DNA of 7,218 nt from Altererythrobacter sp. (lineage in GTDB: Bacteria > Pseudomonadota > Alphaproteobacteria > Sphingomonadales > Sphingomonadaceae): the NCBI GenBank assembly GCA_023299945.1, contig JALZVZ010000188.1:1-7218 (forward strand), read 5' to 3'. The position numbers and the translations under genes were made by a program. The number at the start of each line of letters is the position of its first letter. Position 1 is the first letter of the stretch. Below, in pieces: positions 1 through 6,568 of the stretch. The notes below the pieces were generated by a model that saw nothing but the letters and a program-made list of their open reading frames with translations, was not told where the DNA came from and did no database searches.

Positions 1-1627
1 CTTGGCTCCAAATATTGTGCTCTCGCTGACCCGCTTTAGTCGCCCAATCAAGATAGGACACGCCTCTAGCCGTGATAAACCCAGTCTCCAAGGTCTCATC
101 ATAGGTGAATTGCGATTCCGACACTAAGCCTGAAAACACATATCGAAGTGCCACTTCTTCACGGAACTCCTTCAGTTTTTCACGTGAAAATTGCTCTGTA
201 GCAACCTTCAAGCCTTGTGCGTCAGTGTCCCTTAATTCTGCCTTGAGGTCGAATAGAGCTGGCAGGTCTGTCCCCGCCGTCAGGTCATAAATGACACGCA
301 CCGCCTGAAATGGGCGGCCAGGACGGCGAATTGGAATATCTTCAAGGTCAGCGCCGCCAGCGATGCTGGGAAGGCCGTAACGGTGCGCCGGTGCATCGCC
401 CATGTCTGCGGCCACTGTTCCATTCTGCGTGCCATCAAGCCAATAGGTTACACCGCCCGACTGAGCTTTGACGATAATGTGGTTGAAGGCCAGAAAAGAG
501 GGCAAGCGTTCCGCGACCGCATCGCGTTGACTGGTGCTGACCAACATCGGCACAGCGTCAATATCCAGGCGGCGCAACACAGCCAGCAACAGATAGGTTT
601 TTGCCTTACAATCGCCATAGCGCAGCCGCCATGTTTCTTCCGGTGATTGCGGTGCGTAATTCCCAAAACCCAAACCGTTAAAGAGGTAACGCACTTTGTC
701 TTGAACCAATTGCAAGGCAAGAGCCATACGCTCTTTTTCATCGCTGGTTTGCCGCGCGATCGCTTGGATTTCTTGGTCGAGATCACCGCCTTCTACAACG
801 CCATCATCCGCAGTGTAGAGCCGGGCATTGACCTTGGAGACATCTTGCCAAGAGGCAAAGCTGCCGGCTTCGAAAAAGTTGCGATCTTTAAAACGCATCG
901 GCGCATTTTTCGGTATCTCTACATCCAATTCTCTAGCGCGGTAATCGAAACTGAGCGTCTCCCAACCATTCTGCGACGTAGCCACTGGGGTTGCTTCTGA
1001 TTTTGTCGTCCGCCATTTCACCTGCATCTCTTTCGGCCAGCGAACCGTCTGACGCAGGAAATCAACCTTGATCGCTTCATCGAGAAATTGCCCGATTGTT
1101 TGAACTCGGTCGCCCAACGCGTCATTGCGTTTGGTGATGGTGAAGCTGATGCGAACTATGTCGTTAAGCTGGACATCTTCGACCTGCGACAAAGCGGTCA
1201 AATTGCCATTGATCATCTGACGCTCAAGGTTCTTTTCCCGCCGAATAACCTGAAAGAGATCGTCATTGGATGTCAGGTCGATAACTTGGGAGCCTCGAAC
1301 AATCTCAAATCGATGGACAATAAGGTCACCTTGGTCCGGATGCCAGCTTGGGCTGAGCACCGGCACCATTTCCGTCATTGTTTTTGCAGATCCAATTCTA
1401 AACGCAATGTCAGCGTAATTTGAGACCATTCCTGGGACCAATTGTGTTTGTCGGTCAAGAAGAACGAATACGGCCTCGCTATCGCCGCTTTTGGCTATGA
1501 CATCTTGAATATCGACAATTTCAACCCAGTCTTCTGCCTTTTCAAATATCGGAGATTCTGACGCATAAGCGCCGGTACCAATAATCAAATACACAGCACC
1601 TATGAGCGCCAATAAAAAAATTCTCAT
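1..1627 (-). CDS. Exported DUF3857/transglutaminase-like domain protein, 3' end cut by window edge
   Basis: Reading leftwards from ATG at 1627-1625, 542 codons are open up to the window edge. Residues 1-22 form a signal peptide: a short basic start, a hydrophobic core and an AYA cleavage motif before SES. Residues about 50-200 resemble DUF3857, including a stretch with SWHPDQGDLIVHRFEIVRG. Residues about 280-400 form a transglutaminase-like (papain-fold) core with a visible triad: Cys340 in YGDCKAK, His383 in FNHIIV and Asp398 in YWLDGT. Family members of this architecture are usually some 600-700 residues, so the C-terminal part is probably missing here. The product is likely periplasmic. 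Its substrate is unknown; bacterial members may be proteases or acyl-transfer enzymes rather than true cross-linkers. It is transcribed away from the signalling genes and probably is not functionally tied to them. A purine-rich AAGGGG lies 13 bases before the start, rather far for a ribosome site. Confidence 0.9.
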   Translation of the reverse strand, partial: MRIFLLALIGAVYLIIGTGAYASESPIFEKAEDWVEIVDIQDVIAKSGDSEAVFVLLDRQTQLVPGMVSNYADIAFRIGSAKTMTEMVPVLSPSWHPDQGDLIVHRFEIVRGSQVIDLTSNDDLFQVIRREKNLERQMINGNLTALSQVEDVQLNDIVRISFTITKRNDALGDRVQTIGQFLDEAIKVDFLRQTVRWPKEMQVKWRTTKSEATPVATSQNGWETLSFDYRARELDVEIPKNAPMRFKDRNFFEAGSFASWQDVSKVNARLYTADDGVVEGGDLDQEIQAIARQTSDEKERMALALQLVQDKVRYLFNGLGFGNYAPQSPEETWRLRYGDCKAKTYLLLAVLRRLDIDAVPMLVSTSQRDAVAERLPSFLAFNHIIVKAQSGGVTYWLDGTQNGTVAADMGDAPAHRYGLPSIAGGADLEDIPIRRPGRPFQAVRVIYDLTAGTDLPALFDLKAELRDTDAQGLKVATEQFSREKLKEFREEVALRYVFSGLVSESQFTYDETLETGFITARGVSYLDWATKAGQREHNIWSQ

Positions 1628-2114
1628 AATCTTTAACTTGCCCCTTTTGTCATCATTTTATGGCAATGAATCGAGAAAGCAACATAAGTTGAATGGCGCT
1701 GTATTTGCCTAGATGATTAGCAGTTCCATTTGTATCTTGTATTTAGGTTTTTGTGTCCTCGGGTCTGCGACCGATGTCTATTTCAAATCGCAAAGCCACG
1801 CCAATCTGTTTACTAGGGAGCGCCAAGCCATCTCACGCACGCTGAGATGAAGCAAGCGTCCGCTATTCATGGGTATTGAGGTATAGCGCAGGTCGAATTT
1901 GCGAATGCTATTAGGCCAAAGCGCTTTCGCTAGGAAGCCGCTCAATCACAATCAGTGCACAGCTTGGGGATCGCGTGGGTTCATTGGAATCCCACAGAGC
2001 TATTTCACGCTATTTATCTTTGCCGGGTGACCAAAATATAAAAGGCGCAGAGCAAGATACAAAAATTTCCTTTTTTTTGAGACCCTATTCAGTATTTCTT
2101 GCTAGTACTTTCAA
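1628..2114. other. Divergent intergenic region, about 490 bases, no gene seen
   Basis: No convincing coding frame is seen. Besides the minus-strand promoter described separately, it contains a 7-bp inverted repeat CATCTCA/TGAGATG (1829-1835 and 1843-1849, 7-base loop), a 10-bp palindrome AAAGCGCTTT (1918-1927), a GTGGG/CCCAC hairpin (1975-1979 and 1991-1995), and one TGCGAA half-site (1900-1905) of the type clustered further right. None of the hairpins has a T-tract in either direction, so they do not look like terminators. A weak promoter candidate for the kinase genes is TTGAGA at 2077-2082 followed by TAGTAC at 2103-2108, with a spacing longer than ideal. Confidence 0.5.
1655..1682 (-). 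promoter_or_regulatory. Putative sigma-70-type promoter for the transglutaminase-like gene
   Basis: On the minus strand a TTGCTT hexamer (1682-1677) is followed after 16 bases by TAAAAT (1660-1655), which differs from TATAAT at one base. The predicted start would lie near 1648, giving a leader of about 20 bases before the ATG at 1627. This is a match by eye to the general consensus; the -35 box is only partial. Confidence 0.4.
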
Positions 2115-2133
2115 TTGATCATTACGCAAACAA

Positions 2134-2148
2134 GGCGAGGCGAGGCGA
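2134..2148 (+). repeat. Three tandem copies of GGCGA
   Basis: The pentamer GGCGA is repeated exactly three times just in front of the preferred start codon of the first kinase gene. If translation starts at 2154, the repeat forms the ribosome binding region; if it starts at 2115, the repeat is inside the coding region and encodes RRGEA. The copy number is small, so this may be chance. Confidence 0.6.
2142..2145 (+). promoter_or_regulatory. Ribosome binding site that decides the start of the first kinase gene
   Basis: GAGG ends 8 bases before an in-frame TTG at 2154. The longer candidate start, TTG at 2115, has no purine-rich stretch in front of it, and the first in-frame ATG (2184) also lacks one. 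The site sits inside three tandem copies of GGCGA (2134-2148). Confidence 0.5.
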
Positions 2149-2153
2149 ACCCC

Positions 2154-3647
2154 TTGGACGGGATTACAGAGCTCAAACAGCGGATGCTGTTTCTTGAACG
2201 TGCTCATGCTGCGGCGGGCATGGGTCATTTCGTTCTTGATCCAGCATCCCAAACTATCGAGTTCTCATCCTGGATACGCGAGATTTTGGGCCTTAATAAT
2301 ATGCCGATCCCGATTGAACGATTGCCAGAGATTATCGCTCCAGATGATCGTTTGCATGTTAGCCAAGCGGTGGAGAAGGCAATATCTTCGCAAGCTGAGT
2401 TTGAGTTTGAGGCCCGCGTTGTCACTGTGCACGGTACGACCCGTGTCCAAAAAGTAAGCGGAATTGCCGCCTTTGATAATCCTGAAGCGCGGTCAGGCTT
2501 GGTTGGATATTTCGGCATTGTCCGCGATGTAACGGAAGAAAAAGCAAGCCAGAAAAAGCTTAGCATCGCCAATGAAGAAGCGAAACGGGAACTTGCCGCA
2601 AGAACCAATATTTTGGCGGTCGTATCGCATGAAATCCGAACTCCGCTTGGTGGGATTCTTGGCATAATTGAGCACCTTAGAAACGAGCAGTCTCTTGCAG
2701 AAAGAGCGCGCGCTCTGCGCCTTATCGAAGAGTCCTGCGATGCTTTGCTTGATACGCTAGATGGCTTGCTACAACAGGCACGCATTGGCCACGATCTTAA
2801 AAACCTTGAGAACAAGCCATTCACGCCCAAGGCCGTTGCTCAAAGGGTTGCAGAATTGTTCCGCCCACTGGCACGCCGTAAAGGCATCCGTATTGAAGTT
2901 GAATGCTTGTCCGAAGATCAGGCGATTGGTGACCCAACACGTTTGCAACAGATTATCGCTAATCTTGTTTCTAATGCCGTAAAATTCACGCATTCTGGCG
3001 AAGTGCGCATATCGGTCAGCCGGCCAAATACTGCTTCAAATCACTGGACCTTTACCGTGGCCGATACAGGTTCAGGCATGGACAAAAAAAGAGCCGCTTC
3101 AGTCTTCGAGGCATTTGGGCCAAGCGACACGGATACTATGGGGCGGAACAATGGCGCGGGGCTTGGCCTGTCGATCACCAAAGACCTTGTTGACCTGATG
3201 CAGGGTACCGTCGGTGTGGAAAGCGAGCTTGGCAAAGGATCAACATTCACATGTTGTTTGCCGCTCATACCTTTCCAAAGTTCTCATGATAGTGCCGGCG
3301 GATCGGTGCGAGGCGCAGCCTTTGTGCATGTTGAGCGCGCGTCCCACCGAATTCAAATCGAGGCCGCTGCCAATCGAATTGGGTTAGATACATTCGACTT
3401 GGCCGATTTAGAGAACACTATTCTACCCAAGGGCCAACCGGCGGTCTTGATCGTGGATACGCATCTCTCCCATGAAATCGCTCGAAAACACATGAGTGCA
3501 AAAGGACCGCAAATCATCCTGATTGATGGCGTGGAGAAATATGAAATTGAGAGCAGGCTTGAAAAACTTGCGGCGCGCGTTGGTCATGATGATCTAACGA
3601 ATGACCTCGCAAAAATAATCGAAAGCAAACCCGTTGTCGTCGCTTGA
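2154..3647 (+). CDS. PAS-domain sensor histidine kinase with degenerate C-terminal receiver-like domain
   Basis: A 497-residue protein with no signal peptide or membrane segment, so cytoplasmic. Numbering is from TTG at 2154, chosen for its GAGG site; TTG at 2115 would add 13 residues and an in-frame stop at 2103 bars anything longer. Order: N-terminal helix and PAS (about 16-130, AAGMGHFVLD to GYFGIVRDVTEE), linker helix, DHp helices with His159 in SHEIRTPL, and an ATP-binding domain with N-box N270/N274 (ANLVSNAVKFT), G1 box DTGSGM at 304-309, FEAFG at 318-322 and G2 box GAGLGL at 334-339. All kinase motifs are intact, so it should autophosphorylate on His159. Residues about 385-492 look like a receiver fold that has lost its function: the first strand reads FVHVER rather than an acidic pair, an Asp (435, in LIVDTHL) remains where the acceptor would be, but no Lys-Pro motif follows. 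The signal sensed by PAS is unknown. It overlaps the next gene by 14 bases, so the two are surely co-transcribed. Confidence 0.92.
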   Translation: MDGITELKQRMLFLERAHAAAGMGHFVLDPASQTIEFSSWIREILGLNNMPIPIERLPEIIAPDDRLHVSQAVEKAISSQAEFEFEARVVTVHGTTRVQKVSGIAAFDNPEARSGLVGYFGIVRDVTEEKASQKKLSIANEEAKRELAARTNILAVVSHEIRTPLGGILGIIEHLRNEQSLAERARALRLIEESCDALLDTLDGLLQQARIGHDLKNLENKPFTPKAVAQRVAELFRPLARRKGIRIEVECLSEDQAIGDPTRLQQIIANLVSNAVKFTHSGEVRISVSRPNTASNHWTFTVADTGSGMDKKRAASVFEAFGPSDTDTMGRNNGAGLGLSITKDLVDLMQGTVGVESELGKGSTFTCCLPLIPFQSSHDSAGGSVRGAAFVHVERASHRIQIEAAANRIGLDTFDLADLENTILPKGQPAVLIVDTHLSHEIARKHMSAKGPQIILIDGVEKYEIESRLEKLAARVGHDDLTNDLAKIIESKPVVVA

Positions 3648-5298
3648 AGAAGTCCCCCTTGAGGAGCGTGCTCGGATCCTCGCCATCCGATTGGACCGAG
3701 CGGAGCGCGCATTGGCGGAGACCGAAACGGTTCTAGAATCGCGCATGCGGGAATTGGACAGTGCGAACCAGGAGCTAAGCCGCCGTGAAAGTGAATTGGC
3801 GGAACGACTGAATATTGAAAGCCGCCAATTATTGGCCGCACTTTCGACGGCCAATATGGCGACAATTTATGGCGAGAAAGGTCGCACATTTTCCGCGTCT
3901 ATCGAAGCAGCACAGTTGCTGGGGCTTGAGCCATCTTCGGAACCAACCCCTGACCTTTTGATCAAAGCAATTCATCCCTTAGATAAAGAGAGGATGATTC
4001 GGCTAGCGACAGAGTTTTTTACTAAGATGGCGCCAGCTAAGGATCATGTTTTTGAACATCGGATCAAGCGGTATGACACAGGAGCAACCCACTGGTTAAG
4101 CTGGGTCATCCGCCGCGAGTCGGTACAGAAGGACCAGCCAGCTGCAACCTATGGCACTGTCACAGATATCACCTTGAGCCGTGCGAATGAACGCGGGATC
4201 AAAGCTCTGCAATTGCGTGCGGAACGCCGGGTTAAGGAGCTTGACCGATTGAGCGGGCAGCTGACCAGCGAAAAAGAAAAGACCGCAAAGGCTTTGGCTA
4301 TTCGTACCAAATTTTTGACTGAAATGGCGCATGAAATTCGGACCCCACTTGGAACTTTGACCGGCGGGTTGGAATTGCTTTCTGATCAAGTTGATCCAAA
4401 AAATGCTGATTTTGTGGTCGTAAGGGAAGCATCCGATCGTTTGGTTGAAATAGCTTCACAGCTCATCAAGCAGGACGATATGCCCGCAGATCATAGCGAA
4501 ATACTAGCAACGCCTGAGGTATTGGAACCCCAGGGCCTCACAGACAGCGGGACTGCGCTCGTTCAAGCGCCAAAAGTGCTGTTAGCAGAGGACACTGAAA
4601 GCAACCGCTATGTCATTGAGCGCATGCTGACTGGTTTTGGCTGTGAAGCAACCGTGGTGACCAATGGTGTTGAGGCCGTTGATACCGCGAAGAAGAACAA
4701 ATTTGATCTCATCCTCATGGATGTGATGATGCCATTGATGGACGGTGAGCAGGCAACCAAAATGATCAGAACTTTGAGCGGGCCCGTCTCAAAAATCCCA
4801 ATTATCGGTATTACAGCGCATAGCCTTCAAGCGGAACGAGAGAGCTTGATTGCTGCAGGCATGAACGCAGTTTTGACCAAGCCCTTGCGGCGAGAAATGT
4901 TAGAATCCGCAATCAAGTCGGCCATGCTGGCCGGTAATGCGGGTCCTGCAAATAGCGCCAAATTCGATCATGAAGTGTTCCAGCGCGTCTTCTTTGATCT
5001 GCCTGCGGCATACAGGGACCGGATGCGCACAGCGGCCAAAAAAGACATTAGCGATTATGGTGCAGCTGTGCTCGATGCCGCCGCCTCCAAAGAAGACGAA
5101 GTGATATCAAAAGCCGCCCACAGCCTGAAAAGCGTTGCTTTGAACGTTGGGGCCATTGGGATCGTCGAGCAGTTAAGCCTTTTTCATGAAAACCGCGCCA
5201 AAGGGGCGGCAGCCTCTACCAAGGGCTTAAGGAGCGAGATCGCCTCTAGCCTGCTCGTCTTTGACGATTTATTCGAGGCTTTGGTCGGAAGTGATTAG
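3634..5298 (+). CDS. PAS-DHp-receiver-Hpt phosphorelay protein lacking the ATP-binding kinase domain
   Basis: A 554-residue cytoplasmic protein. The frame opens after a TAA at 3616, and TTG at 3634 is the only start codon before the first ATG (3745, which would cut into the coiled coil), so the gene overlaps its upstream partner by 14 bases and is probably translationally coupled. Order: long charged coiled coil (about 10-65), PAS (about 66-183, ending YGTVTDIT), second coiled coil (184-222), DHp with His233 in AHEIRTPL (223-282), a short linker, a canonical receiver (313-430: E319/D320, acceptor D363 in LILMDVMMP, T394, K416 in LTKPL), and Hpt (about 440-550) with His496 in AAHSLKS. Only about 30 residues separate DHp from the receiver, and no N, G1 or G2 box occurs anywhere, so the roughly 120-residue ATP-binding domain of a normal hybrid kinase is absent. 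It retains HEIRT, the pattern associated with phosphatase activity in many kinases. It likely takes phosphate from the upstream kinase or another donor and relays it from D363 to H496. Confidence 0.92.
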   Translation: MSSLEEVPLEERARILAIRLDRAERALAETETVLESRMRELDSANQELSRRESELAERLNIESRQLLAALSTANMATIYGEKGRTFSASIEAAQLLGLEPSSEPTPDLLIKAIHPLDKERMIRLATEFFTKMAPAKDHVFEHRIKRYDTGATHWLSWVIRRESVQKDQPAATYGTVTDITLSRANERGIKALQLRAERRVKELDRLSGQLTSEKEKTAKALAIRTKFLTEMAHEIRTPLGTLTGGLELLSDQVDPKNADFVVVREASDRLVEIASQLIKQDDMPADHSEILATPEVLEPQGLTDSGTALVQAPKVLLAEDTESNRYVIERMLTGFGCEATVVTNGVEAVDTAKKNKFDLILMDVMMPLMDGEQATKMIRTLSGPVSKIPIIGITAHSLQAERESLIAAGMNAVLTKPLRREMLESAIKSAMLAGNAGPANSAKFDHEVFQRVFFDLPAAYRDRMRTAAKKDISDYGAAVLDAAASKEDEVISKAAHSLKSVALNVGAIGIVEQLSLFHENRAKGAAASTKGLRSEIASSLLVFDDLFEALVGSD

Positions 5299-5470
5299 TA
5301 GGCTCCCCGTCCGCCCAACACATTGATGAAATTAAGTGCCGACTTCGTTTTTGATTGCGAAAGGGCAATTATCGGATGGGTGATCTCTTCGCGTCTAGCT
5401 TGAACAAGTGGCAGGCCGAAAAAGATCGAAAACCTCATATTAGACCTGTAATACTCTGATTTTGTGAAAT

Positions 5471-5492
5471 AAAAACCCAAACTGATTTGGGT
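5471..5492 (-). terminator. Intrinsic-terminator-like hairpin on the minus strand
   Basis: ACCCAAA (5475-5481), loop CTGA, TTTGGGT (5486-5492): a perfect 7-bp stem with a 4-base loop. Read on the minus strand the stem is followed directly by TTTTTATTT, as in a rho-independent terminator. On the plus strand no T-tract follows. No minus-strand gene is recognised immediately upstream (to its right), so what it would terminate is unclear. Confidence 0.4.
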
Positions 5493-5493
5493 G

Positions 5494-5572
5494 TTCGCAG
5501 TCTGCTGGTTTGATTTTGCAAAATGCGAAAGAAAAATTCGCAATTTGTGAAACGAAGCAATCAATTTGCAAA
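5494..5572. promoter_or_regulatory. Cluster of TTYGCA half-sites upstream of the winged-helix gene (candidate operator)
   Basis: TTCGCA or TTTGCA, or the reverse complements, occur at 5494-5499, 5515-5520 with 5517-5522 (inside the perfect 12-bp palindrome ATTTTGCAAAAT, 5513-5524), 5524-5529, 5537-5542, and 5565-5570 with 5567-5572. At equal base frequencies these four words together would appear about once per kilobase. A similar cluster lies upstream of the H-NOX gene. The binding protein is unknown; the adjacent winged-helix protein is the obvious candidate. Confidence 0.4.
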
Positions 5573-5623
5573 AATTCGCTAGACTAAGTTCTAAGAATCC
5601 CAGAATTCCGCCATTTTCCAGTC

Positions 5624-5639
5624 TGGCACGGAAGTTGAA
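5624..5639 (+). promoter_or_regulatory. Possible sigma-54-type promoter before the small ORF
   Basis: TGGCACG, four bases, then TTGAA matches the -24 half and spacing of the sigma-54 consensus (TGGCACG-N4-TTGCW), but the normally invariant GC of the -12 element reads GA. A start about 12 bases downstream would leave a leader of roughly 20 bases before the ATG at 5671. The mismatch, and the lack of any evidence here that the organism has sigma-54, keep confidence low. Confidence 0.2.
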
Positions 5640-5670
5640 ACCTTGGCTTTGAAACAAGCACGAGGAACAA

Positions 5671-5853
5671 ATGCACGCCACCGCCGCCAAATTGGAAAAG
5701 CCTTCAGGCTTGCGTCCCTTTATTAAGGTTGTGCGTGCCTACGGGGGCACCGTGTCCTTCACTCGTATCGTTCGGCTTGTGGCCATTTTACAGGAGAGAC
5801 CTATGAACTATCTTACGGTTTGGGCGTTCAATATTCAGATGGAGGCTTTTTAA
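5671..5853 (+). CDS. Small hypothetical protein (60 residues) abutting the winged-helix gene
   Basis: I do not recognise this protein. It is a basic 60-residue product (MHATAAKLEKPSGLRPF...) with a middle part of alternating hydrophobic and basic residues and an aromatic tail (TVWAFNIQMEAF); no signal peptide or clear membrane helix is seen. Support for translation: GAGGA (5662-5666) four bases before the ATG, third codon positions rich in G/C as in neighbouring genes, and a stop codon TAA (5851-5853) directly followed by the ATG of the next gene, an arrangement typical of coupled genes. A second well-placed start exists inside it: GGAGAG before ATG at 5803, which would give only 16 residues ending at the same stop. 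It may be a real small protein, or a leader peptide that sets translation of the winged-helix gene. Confidence 0.5.
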   Translation: MHATAAKLEKPSGLRPFIKVVRAYGGTVSFTRIVRLVAILQERPMNYLTVWAFNIQMEAF

Positions 5854-6429
5854 ATGGCTCAAATCGCTTCCTCGATAGAAAGACGCAATTTAGCCGAAAT
5901 CGCCAATCAACTGACAGCATTGGCTGATGGTTTGCGTGATGGAAAAAAGTCTGAAACCAGTTCCAATCTGAGTGATAAAGCTATTTCACTTTACGCAAAT
6001 GATGAAAGCGCGCGCTATCTCGAAATTGCCCGTCAAACTTATGGTGATCGCAGGCGCCGCGAAGCGATATTAGGCAGCAATGCCTTGCTGGGCGAGCCGG
6101 CGTGGGATATTTTGCTAGACTTATATATTGCACGCAGAACGGACCAAGAAGTGTCGGTCTCCAGCGCTTGTATCGGCTCCGCCGCACCGGCCACTACGGG
6201 CCTTCGTTGGCTAGGCGCCTTACAGGAAGCCGGCTTGGTAGTTCGCATCAATGACTATGAAGACCACCGCCGCGTGTTGGTAAAATTGTCGCAAGAAGGC
6301 GCGGCCCGCATGGAGCGTTATTTCGCTGAGGTTGTTGGCTCTCACGGGGCTCGTGTTGGCAAAAACAACCCAGCCTTTTCCTTTTCAGGCGAAGCAACCA
6401 GCAATGCAGCTGGGCTCCATACCAATTGA
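5854..6429 (+). CDS. MarR-type winged helix-turn-helix transcriptional regulator
   Basis: A 191-residue protein. ATG at 5854 is preceded by GGAGG (5841-5845) at a spacing of 8. Residues 4-28 form an amphipathic helix (ERRNLAEIANQLTALADGLR) that could serve in dimerisation. Residues about 71-160 are a MarR-like winged helix: a helix around LGEPAWDILLDLYIAR, helix-turn-helix with the recognition helix near APATTGLRWLGALQEAG (111-127), then a wing with the family-typical Asp-x-Arg-Arg-like pattern DYEDHRRVLVKLS (134-146) and a closing helix. Residues about 163-191 are a Ser/Ala/Gly/Asn-rich tail that looks unstructured. Many sphingomonads carry similar proteins, usually annotated only as MarR or winged-helix. 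It likely acts as a homodimer on DNA; target and ligand are unknown. The TTYGCA clusters upstream of this transcription unit and of the H-NOX gene suggest autoregulation and control of H-NOX (inference). Confidence 0.85.
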   Translation: MAQIASSIERRNLAEIANQLTALADGLRDGKKSETSSNLSDKAISLYANDESARYLEIARQTYGDRRRREAILGSNALLGEPAWDILLDLYIARRTDQEVSVSSACIGSAAPATTGLRWLGALQEAGLVVRINDYEDHRRVLVKLSQEGAARMERYFAEVVGSHGARVGKNNPAFSFSGEATSNAAGLHTN

Positions 6430-6441
6430 TTAACTGGCCGA

Positions 6442-6473
6442 AGCAAGCGCGACCTGCATAATCCGCGCTTGCT
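6442..6473 (+). terminator. Hairpin terminator after the winged-helix gene
   Basis: AGCAAGCGCG (6442-6451) and CGCGCTTGCT (6464-6473) are perfect 10-bp inverted arms around a 12-base loop, starting 12 bases after the stop codon. The following bases (CCCATCCCTTCTTC) are pyrimidine-rich but not a clean T-run, so termination may be moderate. Its position suggests that the H-NOX gene has its own promoter. Confidence 0.6.
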
Positions 6474-6568
6474 CCCATCCCTTCTTCAATCCGGATCGAT
6501 TGGTTGTATTTTGTCAAACGGTCTGAACCGCAGAATTCCGTGGTTCGTGCATTTTCCGCAAGTCTGAA

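Larger units (their letters stand above)
5299..5670. other. Intergenic region, about 370 bases, regulatory, no convincing gene
   Basis: This AT-rich stretch separates the kinase pair from the small ORF and winged-helix gene. It holds a hairpin at 5475-5492, a cluster of TTYGCA half-sites (5494-5572) and a sigma-54-like box (5624-5639), each listed on its own. Behind the kinase stop codon there is only a weak 4-bp stem, AAGT/ACTT (5334-5345), followed by CGTTTTT, which is too short to call a terminator. A minus-strand open frame across the region has no recognisable protein character. Confidence 0.5.

Noticed and set aside
105..1423. Several plus-strand and minus-strand short open frames within the first 1.6 kb
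   Set aside because: They lie opposite or out of frame with the minus-strand transglutaminase-like gene, whose own frame shows a signal peptide and a complete Cys-His-Asp triad. They have no family character.
2225..2830. A 201-codon minus-strand open frame inside the first kinase gene
   Set aside because: It is antisense to the PAS and DHp coding sequence, is Ser/Arg-rich in the way of shadow frames, and resembles no protein family.
4480..4575. A frameshift or sequencing error as the reason for the missing ATP-binding domain in the second signalling protein
   Set aside because: The frame is continuous from the DHp through a plausible Pro/Glu-rich linker into a perfect receiver start, and the DNA between them is far too short to hide a domain of about 120 residues in another frame.
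5334..5350. A terminator directly after the second kinase gene
   Set aside because: The stem is only 4 bp (AAGT/ACTT) despite the following CGTTTTT, too weak to claim.
5513..5580. A CRISPR-like or tandem repeat array
   Set aside because: The repeated words are 6-12 bases, irregularly spaced and in both orientations, which fits protein binding sites and not direct repeats with spacers.
5295..5690. A 131-codon minus-strand open frame in the intergenic region
   Set aside because: Its composition is low-quality, there is no recognisable domain, and it contains the minus-strand terminator and the operator-like cluster inside its coding span.
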